Below, piece by piece: positions 9,935-22,439 of a DNA stretch of 64,000 bases. The stretch is from the NCBI GenBank assembly GCA_023653785.1, contig JAMKCH010049055.1, forward strand, positions 1 to 64,000, given 5' to 3'. The stretch is from Ophioderma brevispina. Taxonomy: Eukaryota; Echinodermata; Ophiuroidea; Amphilepidida; Ophiodermatidae. The notes below the pieces were generated by a model. It was given only the letters and a program-made list of their open reading frames with translations. It did not search any database and was not told where the DNA came from. How positions within the stretch are numbered: position 1 is the first letter of the stretch; every line of letters starts with the position of its first letter. Made by a program: the position numbers and the translations under genes.

Positions 9935-12900
9935 GTTTTTTATATTTGAAATTGATAAAATTTAATTTGTAAGTATAGTCTTTCTAAAAAAGAAAGATAC
10001 AAAAAAGGATCTATGAATTATTAAACTACTAGGTTGTTAAGGTCTATGAACTAGCTGGAATTTCAATGATTTTGAAATGAAAAAACCTGCTGGGTAGGAA
10101 ATATTCATTGGAGATGCATTTAATGATAGTCCTTGTTTGGAATTCGATGCTTTATAATATGGCTACTTTGTAATAAAATATAAAAAAACTATAAGAAAAG
10201 CATGTTCCCTAGTATCCTCGAATGCTAATGTAATTACTAAAAGTCAATTAATATAACTTTCTGGACCTGCAGTAAATGCACGTTATTGTAGTGTTAGTAA
10301 TCAAAATTACTCACTACACTCTTTTTATACTGTATTTATCTTCAAGCTAAGGTTTTCTGCCTAAGATTGAATTAATCTAATTTTAATCTAAATTAAACTA
10401 ACCTTCTAATCTTTGAATCTTGGTTTTAGGATAAAAAACTGATATCGTTATTAGTGACTACGTTTTCGCTGACGAGAAAAATTTGCGTGGGCATTTAGTA
10501 CAATAGAGGCTTTGGAAATTTTTTCTTTTGCCAAGCCCCCGTTTCTTTAAGATGGGCGAGAGAGGCCAATTTTGCTAGGTTAAAAAAAAATAGATTCCCC
10601 CGTACTTTCAGGAAAAAATGAAAGCTTGGGGATAAAAGAAATAAGCTTCTGCAAATCTTCCTTCACGTATACACGAAACGCGAAATTTATCTATAGATAT
10701 CCCTCACCGGATAGCAATGGGCTTGGATGGCAGGGGCCTAATAGAGCGTGATAGGTTCTCTCTTGCGTTTATTTTGTGTTTCTGTCAGGGCATCTAGTGT
10801 GCCTCCAAAATTTCCATTGACTTACGGTTACGCTAACTAGCATTGCAAGGGGGCTATGAGGCTCGGCTGGTTGAGTTTTTTGACATAAAGAAAAATAGGT
10901 GATGCAATCGGCGCTTTGAATGCAGAGAGCTTTTAAGTCTTGCTGGCGAAGATAGAAGTCGCCTATGGGTAGGCCATTTTATTTTTTCTACTGAATCCTA
11001 TAGCGTCTAATGAAAGAATGCTAGAGAGATGTTTTTGCCGTAATGCTATTGAAACTGAATACCATCTTCTCATTGAAATGAACCCAGTTACCTTTTAGCT
11101 CTCTTAATAGCCTGTTGCTGGAATCTGCTGTTAGCAGATGCATCATTCGGAGGAGTCTTGACTTTGCGGCCGGTTAGGAAGACGGCCACAATACTTTTGC
11201 TTTTGATCAAGCGTATATCAAAGTTTGCTCCGCAAGGAAATTTAAGAATTTTCTCGAGGCGAGCACGTGTTTGATTGTTAAAAATGATGCTGGAATTTTC
11301 CGTTCTGGTGGCCGGATATTACAGAGTAGCGGCGTTATCCGTTAGAAATATAGAAATTTACTGTTGATGAGCAGGCAGGTGGACCATTAAAAAAAACTAT
11401 AGGAAGAATAAGGAAATTATTGGGACGTTAAAAACTCTTAGAGGTAAACGATTTCATTAGCTTTAAATTTCAATAGATCAGGGATTGCCGGCAATAGCTT
11501 AGGCCCAATTATGTGGCTGTTCGCCTTAGTAGCGTAAGTGACTGCGGGAGAGAATACGCAGCAGTAGAGTATCGTAGTTTTAAAATCAAAGATTCGCAGA
11601 TCTGGGAGAAGCTATCGCTTAGGGCGATAGCGCCAATAACAGTGCTTTAGAAAACCTGTATGCTGCCTAAAGATTCATCACGGGGTTTCATTGGACCACT
11701 GCCTGAGTATATTCCAATAGGAAATTGCCTAAAATGGCCTAATCGCTTGTGTTACTATGATGCCAGTTTGTGGATACACGCCCTTGTAGGTTGAATTTGT
11801 CATTGTAATTTTGAAGTACGTCTCTGTATAGTTATCAAAAGCGCCGCAGATAGAAAATTTCATTTGGCCTCTACAGTGCCTATATCAACGCTCGGGCGAG
11901 CTAAGCCGTTGTAGCGCTGACGGCCGTTTATATTTGGGGATAGGATTTTCAGCTCTGCCGATATTTGAACAAGGCTGTGCCGATTAGGAAACGCAGCTTT
12001 CTTGGGCGTTGATAATACTGGAAGATACTTTGCCAACTCTGTTTGAAAAAAGCGTAAAGGTACTTCCGCGTGATACTGTATATGGGGCTAAGCCGTTTAA
12101 ATTAATAATACCCAAAAGATCCGTATTTTCGGGATCCTCTCTTCCAGGAAGAATTCTAGTACTGCCTAGTCGCTGTAGAGAATCTGATAAAAGGGGCGTA
12201 GCGTTTAATATCATCGGTATCACTGTTTATAGGAGAGATTAATACAGTTCAGACTTAGGAGGGGGGGGGATAGTTTGTCATAGATGGAATTCTTTTTGAG
12301 GTTGTTTACTCATCTAGCTTCTGAAAACCTACCTAGGTCCTCAGCTAAAAGGGCATGTAATATCGGGCTGCTGCATTTTCACGATAAGATTCTCTAAAAA
12401 TCCTAATTTTGTTAATTCATCGCCTCGCAGTTTAAAAGTCTGCAGGCTTGCTGTTTTTCCTATTGTATTCTGAACTAAGGCCCAAATAGAGCTGAATAAG
12501 CCCACCCGTTCAAAATCCTCGCCGATGAACTGTCTTTTTCTATCGTACGAGAAATGTCAGAGCTCATTAGCTCCTGGCTAATACCGTGTGGCGAACTCCA
12601 AGCGCTACTGAAAACCTTCGTGCATTCTTCAAAAATTTCCTATAGCATATAAAACACTCCCCCGTTCTAAACAGATGAAGCAGGTAATCTTGTTTTTCAC
12701 CTTTTTGTCAGTAGCCGATAGCCATTGATCTCGTGGCAAACTCTGTTTTGAACAAAGATTTCAACCTTTCCTTTCGGGAAACGGCTTGTATGAAGATAGC
12801 ACGAGTTAGCGTGCAAGTGGCTAGAGAGTTAAGGCGTAAAGGCTATAATGAAGGACTTTTAACCTGGGAACAAAAAACATGAATACCTTGGTGGTATTTT
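9935..12900. other. Unassigned 3-kb stretch, probably coding on the minus strand in part
   Basis: AT-rich and non-coding in appearance from 9,950 to 10,600. From about 10,600 to 12,800 the base composition is higher in GC and minus-strand frames have ordinary protein character, for example the 79-codon frame 11,984-12,223 with PGREDPENTDLLGIINLNG and the stretch near 11,800-11,860 reading ICGAFDNYTETYFKI. The alternation of polar and hydrophobic residues there could be beta-barrel-like, but no outer-membrane signature is secure. A third piece near 12,720-12,780 reads FPKGKVEIFVQN. I could not tie any of these to a family. A G9 tract lies near 12,261-12,270. Confidence 0.35.
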
Positions 12901-13610
12901 TGGTTTCGGAAAAAATATTTTAAAAAAAACCTTTGGGGGGGTGGGGGGTAATCTATCTCGATAACTTACTTTCTGTTGATTAATTTTTTTAATCTAAGGG
13001 CAATGGGTAAATATAGAAGAAAGTTTAGAAAAAAAACTAGGGTAAAACGTAGAAAAAGTAGAAAGAAACTAAGAAAGTAGAAAGCCAAGAAAACTACTCA
13101 ATACAGAATATAAGTAATACAAGATAGACCGCTATAAACAGATAAAATTCTAATACTAGGTCTCTAATAAAGCAATCTTCTATAGAATGTTGTCAATAAC
13201 TCGTTGTAAATAGTCTTAATGATATAACGTTTTGTGCTAGGTTGCCTTCTTCCTAGGAAATTAAAAACCAGCGTATAACAATATAGTAGAATCAGTTGTG
13301 CTTAACTCCTCTCAAGAAAAAAAACGAAAGCTGTTATACAACGAAACATTGTGAAAGAAAGATAATGGAGATTGAGGCAAGATCAGGTGCAATAGGGATA
13401 AAAGGCCTAAAGATGTGAGTATTCATCGTTCGGAAATATATGAAAGATAAAAGAGGAGAATGAGGCAGCAGCTAAAACCGATTTACGTACATGGTTTAAA
13501 GCTAATAAGATAGTAATAACCGAATAATATAAACAGTAGCGAACGGAAAAACAATAAAAATTTTCCTTAGCTTTCATTGTAGATTTCTTAGAGTATCTTA
13601 CTTTTGATTT
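12900..13610. other. A-rich intergenic stretch with G tracts
   Basis: No coding signal. It contains two adjacent G tracts (about 12,935-12,947), then very A-rich sequence with a repeated aga/aaag pattern near 13,020-13,090. Nothing recognisable as an RNA gene. Confidence 0.5.
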
Positions 13611-14640
13611 ACCTTTGATTTTACTAATGGCTAGGTTTTTAGAGCGTCCTGCCGTTGCTTTAAAATACGACCTTTTTGTTGTATGTAGTTCTTTTCGCTT
13701 TATTATCAGTAGAGTTGGCCTGTATGAGCAAGTAGTACAGCTACTCAGGATCTTTCGTCTCAGAGGAGAGGGAATGGCACTCCCCCCCCCCCCTCCCCCC
13801 CTGAGAGGAAAATTTTTATATTGCCAACTTTAAAATTGCCAGTTTTTTAACCAGGAACGGATAGCACCTGGTGAAAGCTTTTTTTATATATCGTATTGAA
13901 AGCCCAAGTGATGCTGATTAATTGAAATTGAATTTGCAGAAAAGCCGTTCTAGAATTTTGTTTGCCTGATGAAAAAACCAGAAATCAGCGAATTAAAAAG
14001 GGCGAAATACTTGGTAAGCTGGTATAGTTGGAGCTGAAGTAGCTTCAGTAGCAACACTATTAAAATAATGATGATCCATTTAATCTTGCATAAAGATCGG
14101 TCTATGAAGTTAATTGTCGCAGAAACACACATGTTAGGGTGCCGATCCGCTTTTAACCTTTACAGATTGAAAACTAAAGATAGCTCTGCTGATGCCGTGT
14201 TTTATTGGGCTTGGCTGTTTTGGCTGTCTTCTTTCGCGAAAAAGGAAAACGGCAGCGGGTTTTAGCTGCTATCTGAATGCTTTTGGAAAATATTGCAAAA
14301 AATTTCGGAAATGAAAAATTTGCATGATCTGCGCTATCATGCCGATAAATCGGTCTATTTAAAAAATCTAAAACGCTGCGTAGAACAAGCTCATTAAACG
14401 TTATAGCCCTAACTTTCGCTGAAAGCAAAACAGGAACTGCCAGCTGACTTGGAGCTATGCAGGAACTAAGAAGCTTATATCATCGGAAACGCAGCTATAA
14501 GAAGTGTTTGGAAAAAAGAGCTGAAAAATTGGATTGAGCGCATAGAAAAGGTTTATGAAGCCGCAATATAAACTAGGGTCAAAAAATGTATACAGAGAGA
14601 GCGCGCGCGCGCCCCCCCCCGAGGCTTATGATTTTCATTG
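13611..14640. other. Unassigned stretch, weak plus-strand coding character
   Basis: Short plus-strand frames at 13,615-13,833 and 14,068-14,265 continue in other frames to about 14,580, with segments such as LHDLRYHADKSVYLKNLKRC and ELKNWIERIEKVYEA that look helical and charged. No family is recognised. A C-rich tract lies at about 13,781-13,801 (two C runs split by a T). Mixed simple repeats lie at about 14,594-14,620: GA repeats, then GC repeats, then a C10 run. Confidence 0.3.
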
Positions 14641-16080
14641 CTATCTTTCCTAGTATAGTCAAAAATTATGGTTAGCTTATTGCATTAAGCGTCTTTTCTA
14701 TTGAAAAGCGTCGAATTTTATGTAAATTCCGGTATACAATCTTTTTGTAAAGACCGTAGGAAAATTTGAGCCCCTCCCCACAATGTTAGAAAGAGTAAAT
14801 CAGTATTGAAGCATTAAAATAAGTCTTTTAAGTAAAAAGAAACATTTTTGACTGTAAGAAAGGAGCAAAGCGACTTTTAATAGTGGCAGGGAGTATATGG
14901 TTACCATAATGATTGTAATTTTCTGCAGTGTGTGCTTGTCTTATTTTTATCAAGATTTGAACAGGCTATATGGTATATATGAAGATTATAATAACTTTGG
15001 ATATATCTTCTATACAAGGTTGCTTAATATTATCAGTAGATTTTTGATGTTTATTATCGTAATGACTATAGTCTACATAATTATTCTGATAAAAGAAGAC
15101 TATGTCATTTGAAATTCTTGAGATATATTTGCATAATTGAGTATAGATTAAAAAGAATTTTCTTTTAAAAAACTATTCAGTGAGAACCGCAAATGTTATT
15201 ATAATTTAATAAAAGTAGACGTTGGGGGGCCTATAATAAAGTGAATTGATGTGTAAAGATGTCGCATGAGGGACATAAAATATAAAATAAAATAAAAATC
15301 TTATATTATTATTCTAAGGTTTGTAATAACTTTATAGAGTACAGTTGAAAATATGAAATATATTCTTTAGTTTCTGTGTCCGAATACCTAATACTTGTAA
15401 TTGCGTATAGGTTATTTATAAGTTCTTTTTCTCATCGCAAGGAATTCGAGAAGTTCAAAAAAACCGTTAGATATTACAGAAGAACAATTCTTCAGCGGAA
15501 ATCTTCACTGTGTTAATGCCTTTGTAGATTTTCTTTCAAGTTCCCAGGTATTCATAGGCAGCCACTGCAGATGGTTTTAAATTATAACTATTAATTAGCG
15601 CCCAAAACGATTGCATAGCCTCGAGGAGGCCTCAAACAGAAGAAAGCAACGAAGAAAGGTCTAGAAGAAAGCCTCTGGTTTGGTAGCGGGAGGAAGAGAC
15701 CGGGAATCCGCCGGAGATAGCCCAGCCAGTGGATGCGAACGCTGTGAGACAAAATTCTTGATTTCGAGACGCGTCTAGATACTCCCCCTAGGATCGCTTA
15801 TTACGCCAAACAAGAGGAAAGCATATTTACTGGCGAACCGAGGCTGTATTTTTTATTATCCCATTCCATGTGCTTATTTATGTTCATATTCATATTAAAG
15901 ATGTTCACACAATTATTTTTCTGTAGTAGGGCTTTTTTTGAAGGGCTAGCGCACGGAGTTAGAGTGAGTTAATTTTACTACTACCATGATTATGTACTAA
16001 CGAGGGCGGAGATCCTTTTTATGTCTTCACATGGGTGAACAGTGATTTGGCCCTTAGTAGTAGCATTTCATGATGTTATA
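14641..16080. other. AT-rich stretch with one short membrane-type frame and a purine-rich block
   Basis: Mostly AT-rich with no family recognised. A 71-codon plus frame at 14,897-15,112 (MVTIMIVIFCSV...) has hydrophobic segments at both ends and a purine-rich stretch ahead of its start. It could be a small membrane protein or simply an open frame in AT-rich DNA. From about 15,595 to 15,840 the GC content rises sharply in a purine-rich block without a coding frame. I compared it by eye with tmRNA, RNase P RNA, SRP RNA and tRNA signatures and found no match. Confidence 0.3.
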
Positions 16081-16089
16081 GAGCGCAGC

Positions 16090-17080
16090 GCTACCCCGGA
16101 GAAATGGGAGCTATGAAAAGAAAATGGCGGCATGATAGATTTTACGATGACAATCTTCAATACTTATTAAGGATAGATGGTATTGAAGAATAGGTATTGA
16201 ACATGTATGTATAGATATTTTATAATTATAATTGTATTTGAATAGCGGCTAGGCCTTCCTATATTATTTCATTAGTTATATATCTTGCTGTATCATAGGG
16301 GCTTGAAGCTAGGGATATTTTGGGAGAAAACTGTCAAAGCAAATATTTTTTGTGAAAAATGATATCTTTCTTGTATTGAATAAACCAAGAGGGTTTCCAG
16401 CATCGTAATCATTTCGCGCATAAGGGTTTTCGGTAGAGGATTTTATTTCTCACATGATCCAATTTTGATGGATGCCAGTCGTCGTTGCGGTATGGTACAT
16501 CGGCTGGATAAAGAGGACAAGCGGTTATGATCTGCGCCAAAGACTGAAGAGCCGTAGAAAAATTTCGAAATTTATTTAAAAAACAGAGCTATAAAAAAAA
16601 ACTATATAGCGCTTGTCGATGGTTGCTTATACGAAGCAGCTGGGAAACTAGTTGGGGAGTTGCAACGCGACCGCGCGATAAGAATAAGCAGCGGGTTCGG
16701 CTGGGCGGAGAGATTCCCATGCTGTGAATAGATCTATCAGCAGAGATCGTCTTCAGCAAGGATAAAAAATTAAAAATGAGAATAAGATAAATTAGGAGGA
16801 TTTAATATAATATAATTTCAATAATAAGACAGATGGTATCAAGGCGACAGCGGTTGATTAAGAGTAGGAAAGATATTACAAAATTCAGACATTGAAACTA
16901 TTTTAAAGCAAGCAGTCTTTAGAGCTTGCGGCGATAACGCGGCAGAACCCATCAGTTAGAGTGCAGCTTTCAGCAACGGGTTTTCCAATTATAGGGTGAA
17001 AGCTTATACAGCGAAGAATATGAAAATAATAAATGGCTTTTTTGAAGAGAAGTGGCAAGATTTGACCCTTTATTTTTAGT
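16090..17080 (+). pseudogene. RluC/RluD-family 23S rRNA pseudouridine synthase, frame-disrupted
   Basis: Pseudouridine synthase of the RluA superfamily that modifies uridines in 23S rRNA. From about 16,350 the plus strand reads DIFLVLNKPRGFPAS, the family NKPxGxxxH segment. MVHRLDKED follows near 16,490-16,515, the HRLDxxTSG active-site motif, with the TSG found in the next frame as TSGYDL. Then come KKNYIALVDG near 16,595-16,620 and KLVGELQRDRAIR. The C-terminal half has a VQLSATGFPIIG block near 16,960-17,000, equal to RVHLAxxGxPIxGD. The N-terminal S4 domain is not clear, so the start is approximate. aroE follows on the same strand. RluC and RluD cannot be separated from what is visible. 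Confidence 0.8.
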
Positions 17081-17309
17081 GGCTAAAGAAGAGGGAATTT
17101 ATGATCCATTCACCCAAAGGAGCGAGGTGTTCTTGAAATAGAATCCGCAGTTTTTAAAGTGGCTTTAGCCAACTGCGAAATAGATTGATTTATTTTTTTA
17201 GTTAAAATCATTTAAAAGGATAGCTTATACTTTGCGTGATTTTATAAGAAAAGTGTGGGAATCTTCACTATGATCTAAAGTGTAGATCTTTGCCATGATA
17301 CAATCTTTT

Positions 17310-18237
17310 TTTTGACGGTTAATTTAACTAGGGGAGTTCAGTCAATAAACAGTTATACGAAGTTGTTGGAATAGTGGCGGTCACTGTCAGCATTCTAAAG
17401 TCGCCGTTGATATTCAACAATTTGTTTCAAAAGATGAACTAGAATGCGGTATACTCGAGCTTTCCCAGGAAGAGATGCACGGGAAACTTTTTCAAGGTAT
17501 AAGATTTAGGGAATAAGTGGAGTATCTGTGTCTCCCGCATAAAATGCTATGCTGGATTTCATGGATGAACTAGATGGGGGTTGCGAAGTATTAGAGCGAT
17601 AAATACGGTGCACTTTAAAGCTGGCAAATTCTATGGCTATAATTTCGATGGAGTAGCCTGACTATTCAGGCATTTGAGAAAAAGCAAGCTGTCTGTTGAC
17701 AGTAAATTTCTGACTTTATTAGGGGCGGGTGGCAGTGCGCATGGCATTGCCCTCCAGTTTAGCTTCGTATAAAAGCAATAGATAAAGCGTTTCCTTTTTA
17801 TGGGCAGATTGATATAGCGGCCGAAATTTAGGAGAAGCTAAAAGCTTCTCGGGGGGAGAAAAATACAAAAGCTTGGTGTAGAATCAGCGGACTTTGTTTG
17901 GAAAATTTTCAAGAGACGGGACTTGCTTACGAGTTATAATAAATCGAATCTTTAGGCATGACAGATGCCTTTCGAATTAGGCCAGAGAAGAAAAAAAGGG
18001 AAAGTAATTGATGATTTTCTTTTCGAGAAAAGCGCTATTTCAAAAGAGGCTTTCTTAGGTCTTGGGAAAAAGAAAAAAGAAGATCCCCTTGCTTCTATGA
18101 TATTGTATTATACACCAAGCCAGACGAAGCTTATGACGGATCAGAGCGATATAGGCTGCGCTAGTTTAGGTGGTTTAGATATGTTTCTATTGCAAGCAGG
18201 GCCAGTTCCAAGTCTGGACTGGCATGGCTGTTCATGA
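17310..18237 (+). pseudogene. aroE: Shikimate 5-dehydrogenase AroE, frame-disrupted
   Basis: NADPH-dependent reduction of 3-dehydroshikimate to shikimate, step four of the shikimate pathway. The plus strand opens with SYTKLLGIV-VTVSILKSPLIFN, the family KLxGVxGxPVxHSxSPxxHN region, with frame slips. SVS-A and MLDFMDELDG near 17,540-17,580 match the SVTxPHKxxxxxxxDxxD region. Then come INTVHF, KFYGYNFDGV (the NTDG substrate site) and LLGAGGSAHG at 17,716-17,745, the NADP-binding loop. The 90-codon frame 17,965-18,237 ends with TPSQTKLM and GGLDMFLLQAG, the conserved C-terminal helix region. Length fits about 280 residues plus indels. murI follows within 110 bases. Confidence 0.9.
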
Positions 18238-18341
18238 ATGATATGCAGGCTCATCTGGCGAGGGACATTAAGCTAGCCTTCATCCGGATTGTTTTTTTCT
18301 AAGGCAAGCTTGCATCTTCATTTTTCATTTTAGTAGAGAGC

Positions 18342-19134
18342 ATGAGTATTCCCAGGTGTGTGTTGATTCAGGCGTAGGTGGCCTTAGGGTAGCCAAGGCT
18401 TATTTGACGCTTTTGATAACGGAATTAATCTACTTTGCGGACTCGGAGCATTTGCCATATGGAATAAACGCAAGGAAACATTATTCAGTATAGTTTAAGC
18501 AACTTTGCGCTGTTGGAAGAGCAGGGCGCCAAGCTCGATAGTTAATAGCCTGCAATACATCTACGCTTCGCTTTAGATAAGATAAAGCAAACTTTTGCAT
18601 GATAAGCGTTACGGCGTGGTGAAACACGGGGCGCGCAAAAAGCTATAGAATTCAGTGTAAAAAAGAACATAGCAGTTATCGGGACGTCTTAGAACATTGA
18701 GAGCAGATTTCTGAAAAAGAATGAAATATCTGGATGCCAATGTCAGGTCTCTGGCAAAAAGGCTTTGCCCCTTATGGTGCCAATTTATAGAGGAGGGCTT
18801 TGAAAACAAAGAGAGCCTTTGTTCTATTATCAACGGATTAAAAGGTTTTGTACAATCTGATAGATACCTGGATATTAGGCTTGCACGCATTACCCATGTT
18901 TTAAAAGATATTATAAGCAGCATGTATCCCTGGATGAAGGTCGTGGAGTCGCGGCAGCTAGCTACTGCTTTCGCTGTGGCTGCTTTATCAAAGAAAGAGC
19001 TTACATTAAGGAAAAAGAACTATGGGGGGGAAAGAGAAGAAGAGGCTAGATAGATTCGGGAGGAGCTGGAAAAAAGAAACAAAAAAGTACGGATTTATAC
19101 AAATGATGTTAATGAGGTTTTAAACGGTAAGTGA
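18342..19134 (+). pseudogene. murI: Glutamate racemase MurI, frame-disrupted
   Basis: Converts L-glutamate to D-glutamate for peptidoglycan. After the ATG at 18,342 the plus strand reads VDSGVGGLRVAKA, ELIYFADSEHLPYG and then, in a shifted frame at 18,545-18,565, IACNTST with the first catalytic cysteine. KNIAVIGT lies near 18,665-18,690. The 110-codon frame 18,721-19,053 gives RLCPLW and FIEEGFENKES. The second catalytic motif CTHYP can be read in a neighbouring frame at 18,882-18,896. The end FIYTNDVNEVLNGK stops at 19,134. Length of about 264 codons is normal. Both active-site cysteines survive despite the broken frame, which argues against a long-dead gene. Confidence 0.92.
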
Positions 19135-19384
19135 TTATTTTTTTCCGGGTTATTCTGTAGAGCAGCTTAAAATTTGTTTCTTCAGCTCAACAGGGGATTT
19201 GAATCGTATAATTTTTAGAACTCTCGGGTGTATTAAGGGTATTAGTCTTAAGACTTAAGAAATATCGGAATAAAAAGAAAAAAAAACGTGAATGATTAAA
19301 AACTTATTTGCGAATAGAAATACGGAAAAACCCTTGTTAGACTACTCAAGACAAGGATACAAAAAACTAGAAGTGGAAATGCAA

Positions 19385-20460
19385 TAAAATTTTTTTGAAA
19401 TTTTTGTTAAGATTGTCGCTAGTGACTTTGCTTGATATTGCTGTTAGCGGTAGTAAGCTAAAGGTCATGTCTGTGTATGCCCCGTCTAGCGCTTCTTCAT
19501 TGGCGGCGGATTACGTCGATGGGAGAGCCTATAGAGTAATCTATTTTACGAACGATGATATTATAACTAAACTGGATATTGAAGAAAATCTATAGATTTT
19601 CGGATGATCCTAAACTAGATAGAGAGAGACTTAGTAGCCGAAGATCTCAAAATTAATCATCTCTAAGATGATTACTGAGAAAGTTGTTTAGAGTACCAGG
19701 CTAAGTACAGGGTATAGGAGATTACCCAGCAGAAATAGACAATGAAATTAAATCGATACCACGGAGAAATAATCTGAATACGCCTAGGGATTTTTCGCTG
19801 GATTGCGCAGCAGGGGATTAGTGAGAACATTGCAGAGGCAGATTCCGCCGCGACATTATATTAGAAATTTTACGAAATATTACGCGCAGCGAATGAAATA
19901 TGGCCCCAGAAGAGGTGCTTTTGCAGCGCTACTACGAGGAAAATAAAGAGAACACCGTTAAAGTAACCGAGCCTCTGTTTTTCGATTAAGCCTTATTTTA
20001 ATGAAAAATTCCACGCAGGAGAGCATTCAAAGAGATGATTAGGAGGACAGCGAAATTAGGAAGATATCAGAAGGAAAGTAATCAACTATGAGATCCGATT
20101 TTCTTGAAGCGGTGCGTGCAGCATAGTGAAGATGAGGCATCCCGTTCTTTAAATGGAACTATTGGGTGGTTTTCTGTAAGCGATCTGCCTTAGTGCGAAT
20201 CGAAATTGAGAGTTTTCGCTTTAGAAGAGGGGGATATATCGCGAAGGAAGTTACTCTCTGCAGAGGAGGTCTTTTTTTAATCTTGTTCGTGGAAACTGTC
20301 ACGGGGGTGGGTATTTGCCTTTTGCTTAGCTTCACAGCAGATCTGAACGGCGTTTTGAAAGAAAGGCAAAAAAGCCTCTTTGAAAAAAAACGATAAAAGA
20401 TCAGTTAAAGATGCTAATATAAGGTCTAACACGGATTTATTTGATGTGCAGTTTTAGGCT
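19385..20460 (+). pseudogene. surA: SurA-like periplasmic peptidyl-prolyl isomerase, frame-disrupted
   Basis: Periplasmic folding chaperone with a parvulin (PpiC) domain, needed for outer-membrane protein assembly. The N-terminus (19,395 on) has a hydrophobic signal-like stretch, FLLRLSLVTLLDIAVSG, then VIYFTNDDIITKLDIEE near 19,545-19,590, which matches the SurA VAVVNxDxITxxxLxxR segment. The parvulin domain shows as HSEDEASRSLNGTIGWF and SVSDLP at about 20,122-20,190, then VFALEEGDISRR in another frame, equal to the family LGWFxxxxLPxxFxxALxxLxxGEISxPV. Length fits about 350 residues. It lies between murI and lepA; a lone PpiC-domain foldase is the alternative to true SurA. Confidence 0.78.
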
Positions 20461-20526
20461 AGGCCCGCCAGCTCTATAGCAGCTAAACCGCAGGGGGGGT
20501 CTAGATAAATAGCGAGAATCTTGAAA

Positions 20527-22435
20527 ATGAATAAAACAGAATTTTCGAATGAAAAAATTCGGAATTTTTTTTCAATATGCACATATAGATCATGGAAAGT
20601 CTACTTACCGTGATAGGCTTATAGAATCAACTGAGGCTGCTCCGGATAGGACTAAACAGGATTCAAATTTTAGATCGTTTGGATATAGAGAAAGAACGGG
20701 GCCCTAACCGTAAAAAAGCGCTGCTATCTCAGTAATTTACGGCATCTAAGGCGGATGCTGTGAAAAAATCCAATTACCTGCGACTCTTATCGACACGCTG
20801 TCCATGATGGATTTTATTTTAATTTCGAGGTGAAGCGTTCGCTGAATTCTTGTGAGGGAGCGCTTACTAGTGGTGGACGGAGCCAAGCTTCAAAGGCGCA
20901 AACGCTTTCTAACTTTATCTAGCTTAGAAAGTAATCTTCACATTATACCGGTTATCAATAAAATTGATCTGCCCGGCATTGAGGAGGTTCTGCGAACAAA
21001 AGAAAGCTGTATCAGGAGTTTTCAATTGAAGATGAAGAAGGTTGATTTGGTTTGTTGTTTGTTACAGTAGGCAAGAAGGCAGGGGCTTCTTTTGAATATC
21101 GAGGCTTTATTAGAGGAGAGTGATCTCCCATCCAGGCCCGCCTGATAAATCGGGTGATGGACTGCAGGCCTTGGTTTTCGATTCATTATCGACACTTTTA
21201 GGGGTCATTGTGTGTCTGTGTTCGGATTTTTTTTTTCAGGAGTATTGAACTTATGATAAGGTGAGGTTAATGGCTACAGGGAAAAGCTACGTAGTAGAGG
21301 AGCTGGGCGTGGCTGGGATTGTCCGCAAGGAAACGAATAGAATTAAGGCTGGGGAGAGGGGGGCTAGTATTCTTTCGATCAAATCCACTACCGATCTTAG
21401 AATGGGGGATACGCTTACGCATGTCGATAGAGCCTCTACTGTGCCCCTGAAGGGCTTAAGTAAGTGAAATCGATGAATCCGCTGTGTGTTTCAACCGAAA
21501 AGCGATAAAGACGCTGAATTTAAAATGAAATTAGAGAAATTAGCGCTCAACAGATGCCTCGCTTAGCTATGAGGTAGATAACTCACCGATGTTAGGTCTA
21601 GGTTTTCGCTGTGGGTTTTTAGAGGCTGCACTTGGAGATCCACGAAAGAAGAGCGGCTGAGTAAGGAATTCAATGCCGATAATATTATCACAGCCCCTCG
21701 GTGACCTATAATAAATTCTATATGAAAAATGGGGAGCCTGCAAAAGTATTACAACCAGAAAAATGCCCGCTTCCCCTCGACGGTAGCTTACATAGAGGAG
21801 CCCTTTATTAGGCGATGATAATAGTCAGCAGCTATTTGGGGAGCGAATATGGAGTTAGTTCAGCAAAAGCCGGGGGCGAGCATGGAAATTAATTATCAGT
21901 GCAGAACCGCATAGGGCCGAGTTTTTTCTTCCATTAGAAATCATCTTTGATGTTTTGATAAATTGAATCTCAACCGTGGTTATGCCTTCGTAGATAAGGA
22001 ATTCCATGATTAAGGCCTGAGGATTGTGAAGATAGATATTATAGTGAAACAAAGAAGCTGTAGATGCGCTTTCTTTATGGTTATCGCGATTTTAAAGCGC
22101 CCGCCAAAGATTATGTCATCCTAAAAAAGACTTCGCGAGAGATTCTCGGCATTATGTTTCAAATTCCACTTCAGGCGGCTATAGGGCTAAGATTATAGCC
22201 CAAGAGAAGAAAAACTATTTGGCTTTACGTAAAGATGTGGACCCGTAAATGTTACGGCGGGATTATAACTAGGAAAGCGGAAACTTTTAGAAAGCAGGGA
22301 AAGAGGGGAAAGAAAAGAATGACATCTGTTGGTAGTTGTCGATATACCGCAGAAAGAAAGCATTCCCTAAGTGTATTGAAAACCCAATGGAAAGCCCTTT
22401 CAAAAAATTTTAGCAACTATCATTTTTATCTATAG
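20527..22435 (+). pseudogene. lepA: Elongation factor 4 (LepA), frame-disrupted
   Basis: Ribosome-associated GTPase that acts on stalled or mistranslocated ribosomes. After the ATG at 20,527 the plus strand reads IRNFFSI and AHIDHGKST (the G1 loop, about 20,578-20,604), then DIEKERG, and a DTPGH-type G3 region near 20,792-20,812 that needs three indel corrections. Next come FEVKRSLNSCEGAL, IPVINKIDLPG (G4, about 20,945-20,977), ATGKSYVVEELGV (21,270 on), AGERGASILSIKS and MGDTLTH. The C-terminal LepA signature RKCYGGIITRK lies at 22,241-22,275 and RMTSVGS at 22,318. That C-terminal domain separates LepA from EF-G. About 1.9 kb equals the normal 600 residues, so nothing large is missing. Confidence 0.93.
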
Positions 22436-22439
22436 AGAT

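Noticed and set aside
10600..12240. Outer-membrane LPS assembly protein LptD on the minus strand
   Set aside because: A few segments look beta-barrel-like, but none of the LptD cysteines or the N-terminal LptA-like domain could be located, so I left it unassigned.
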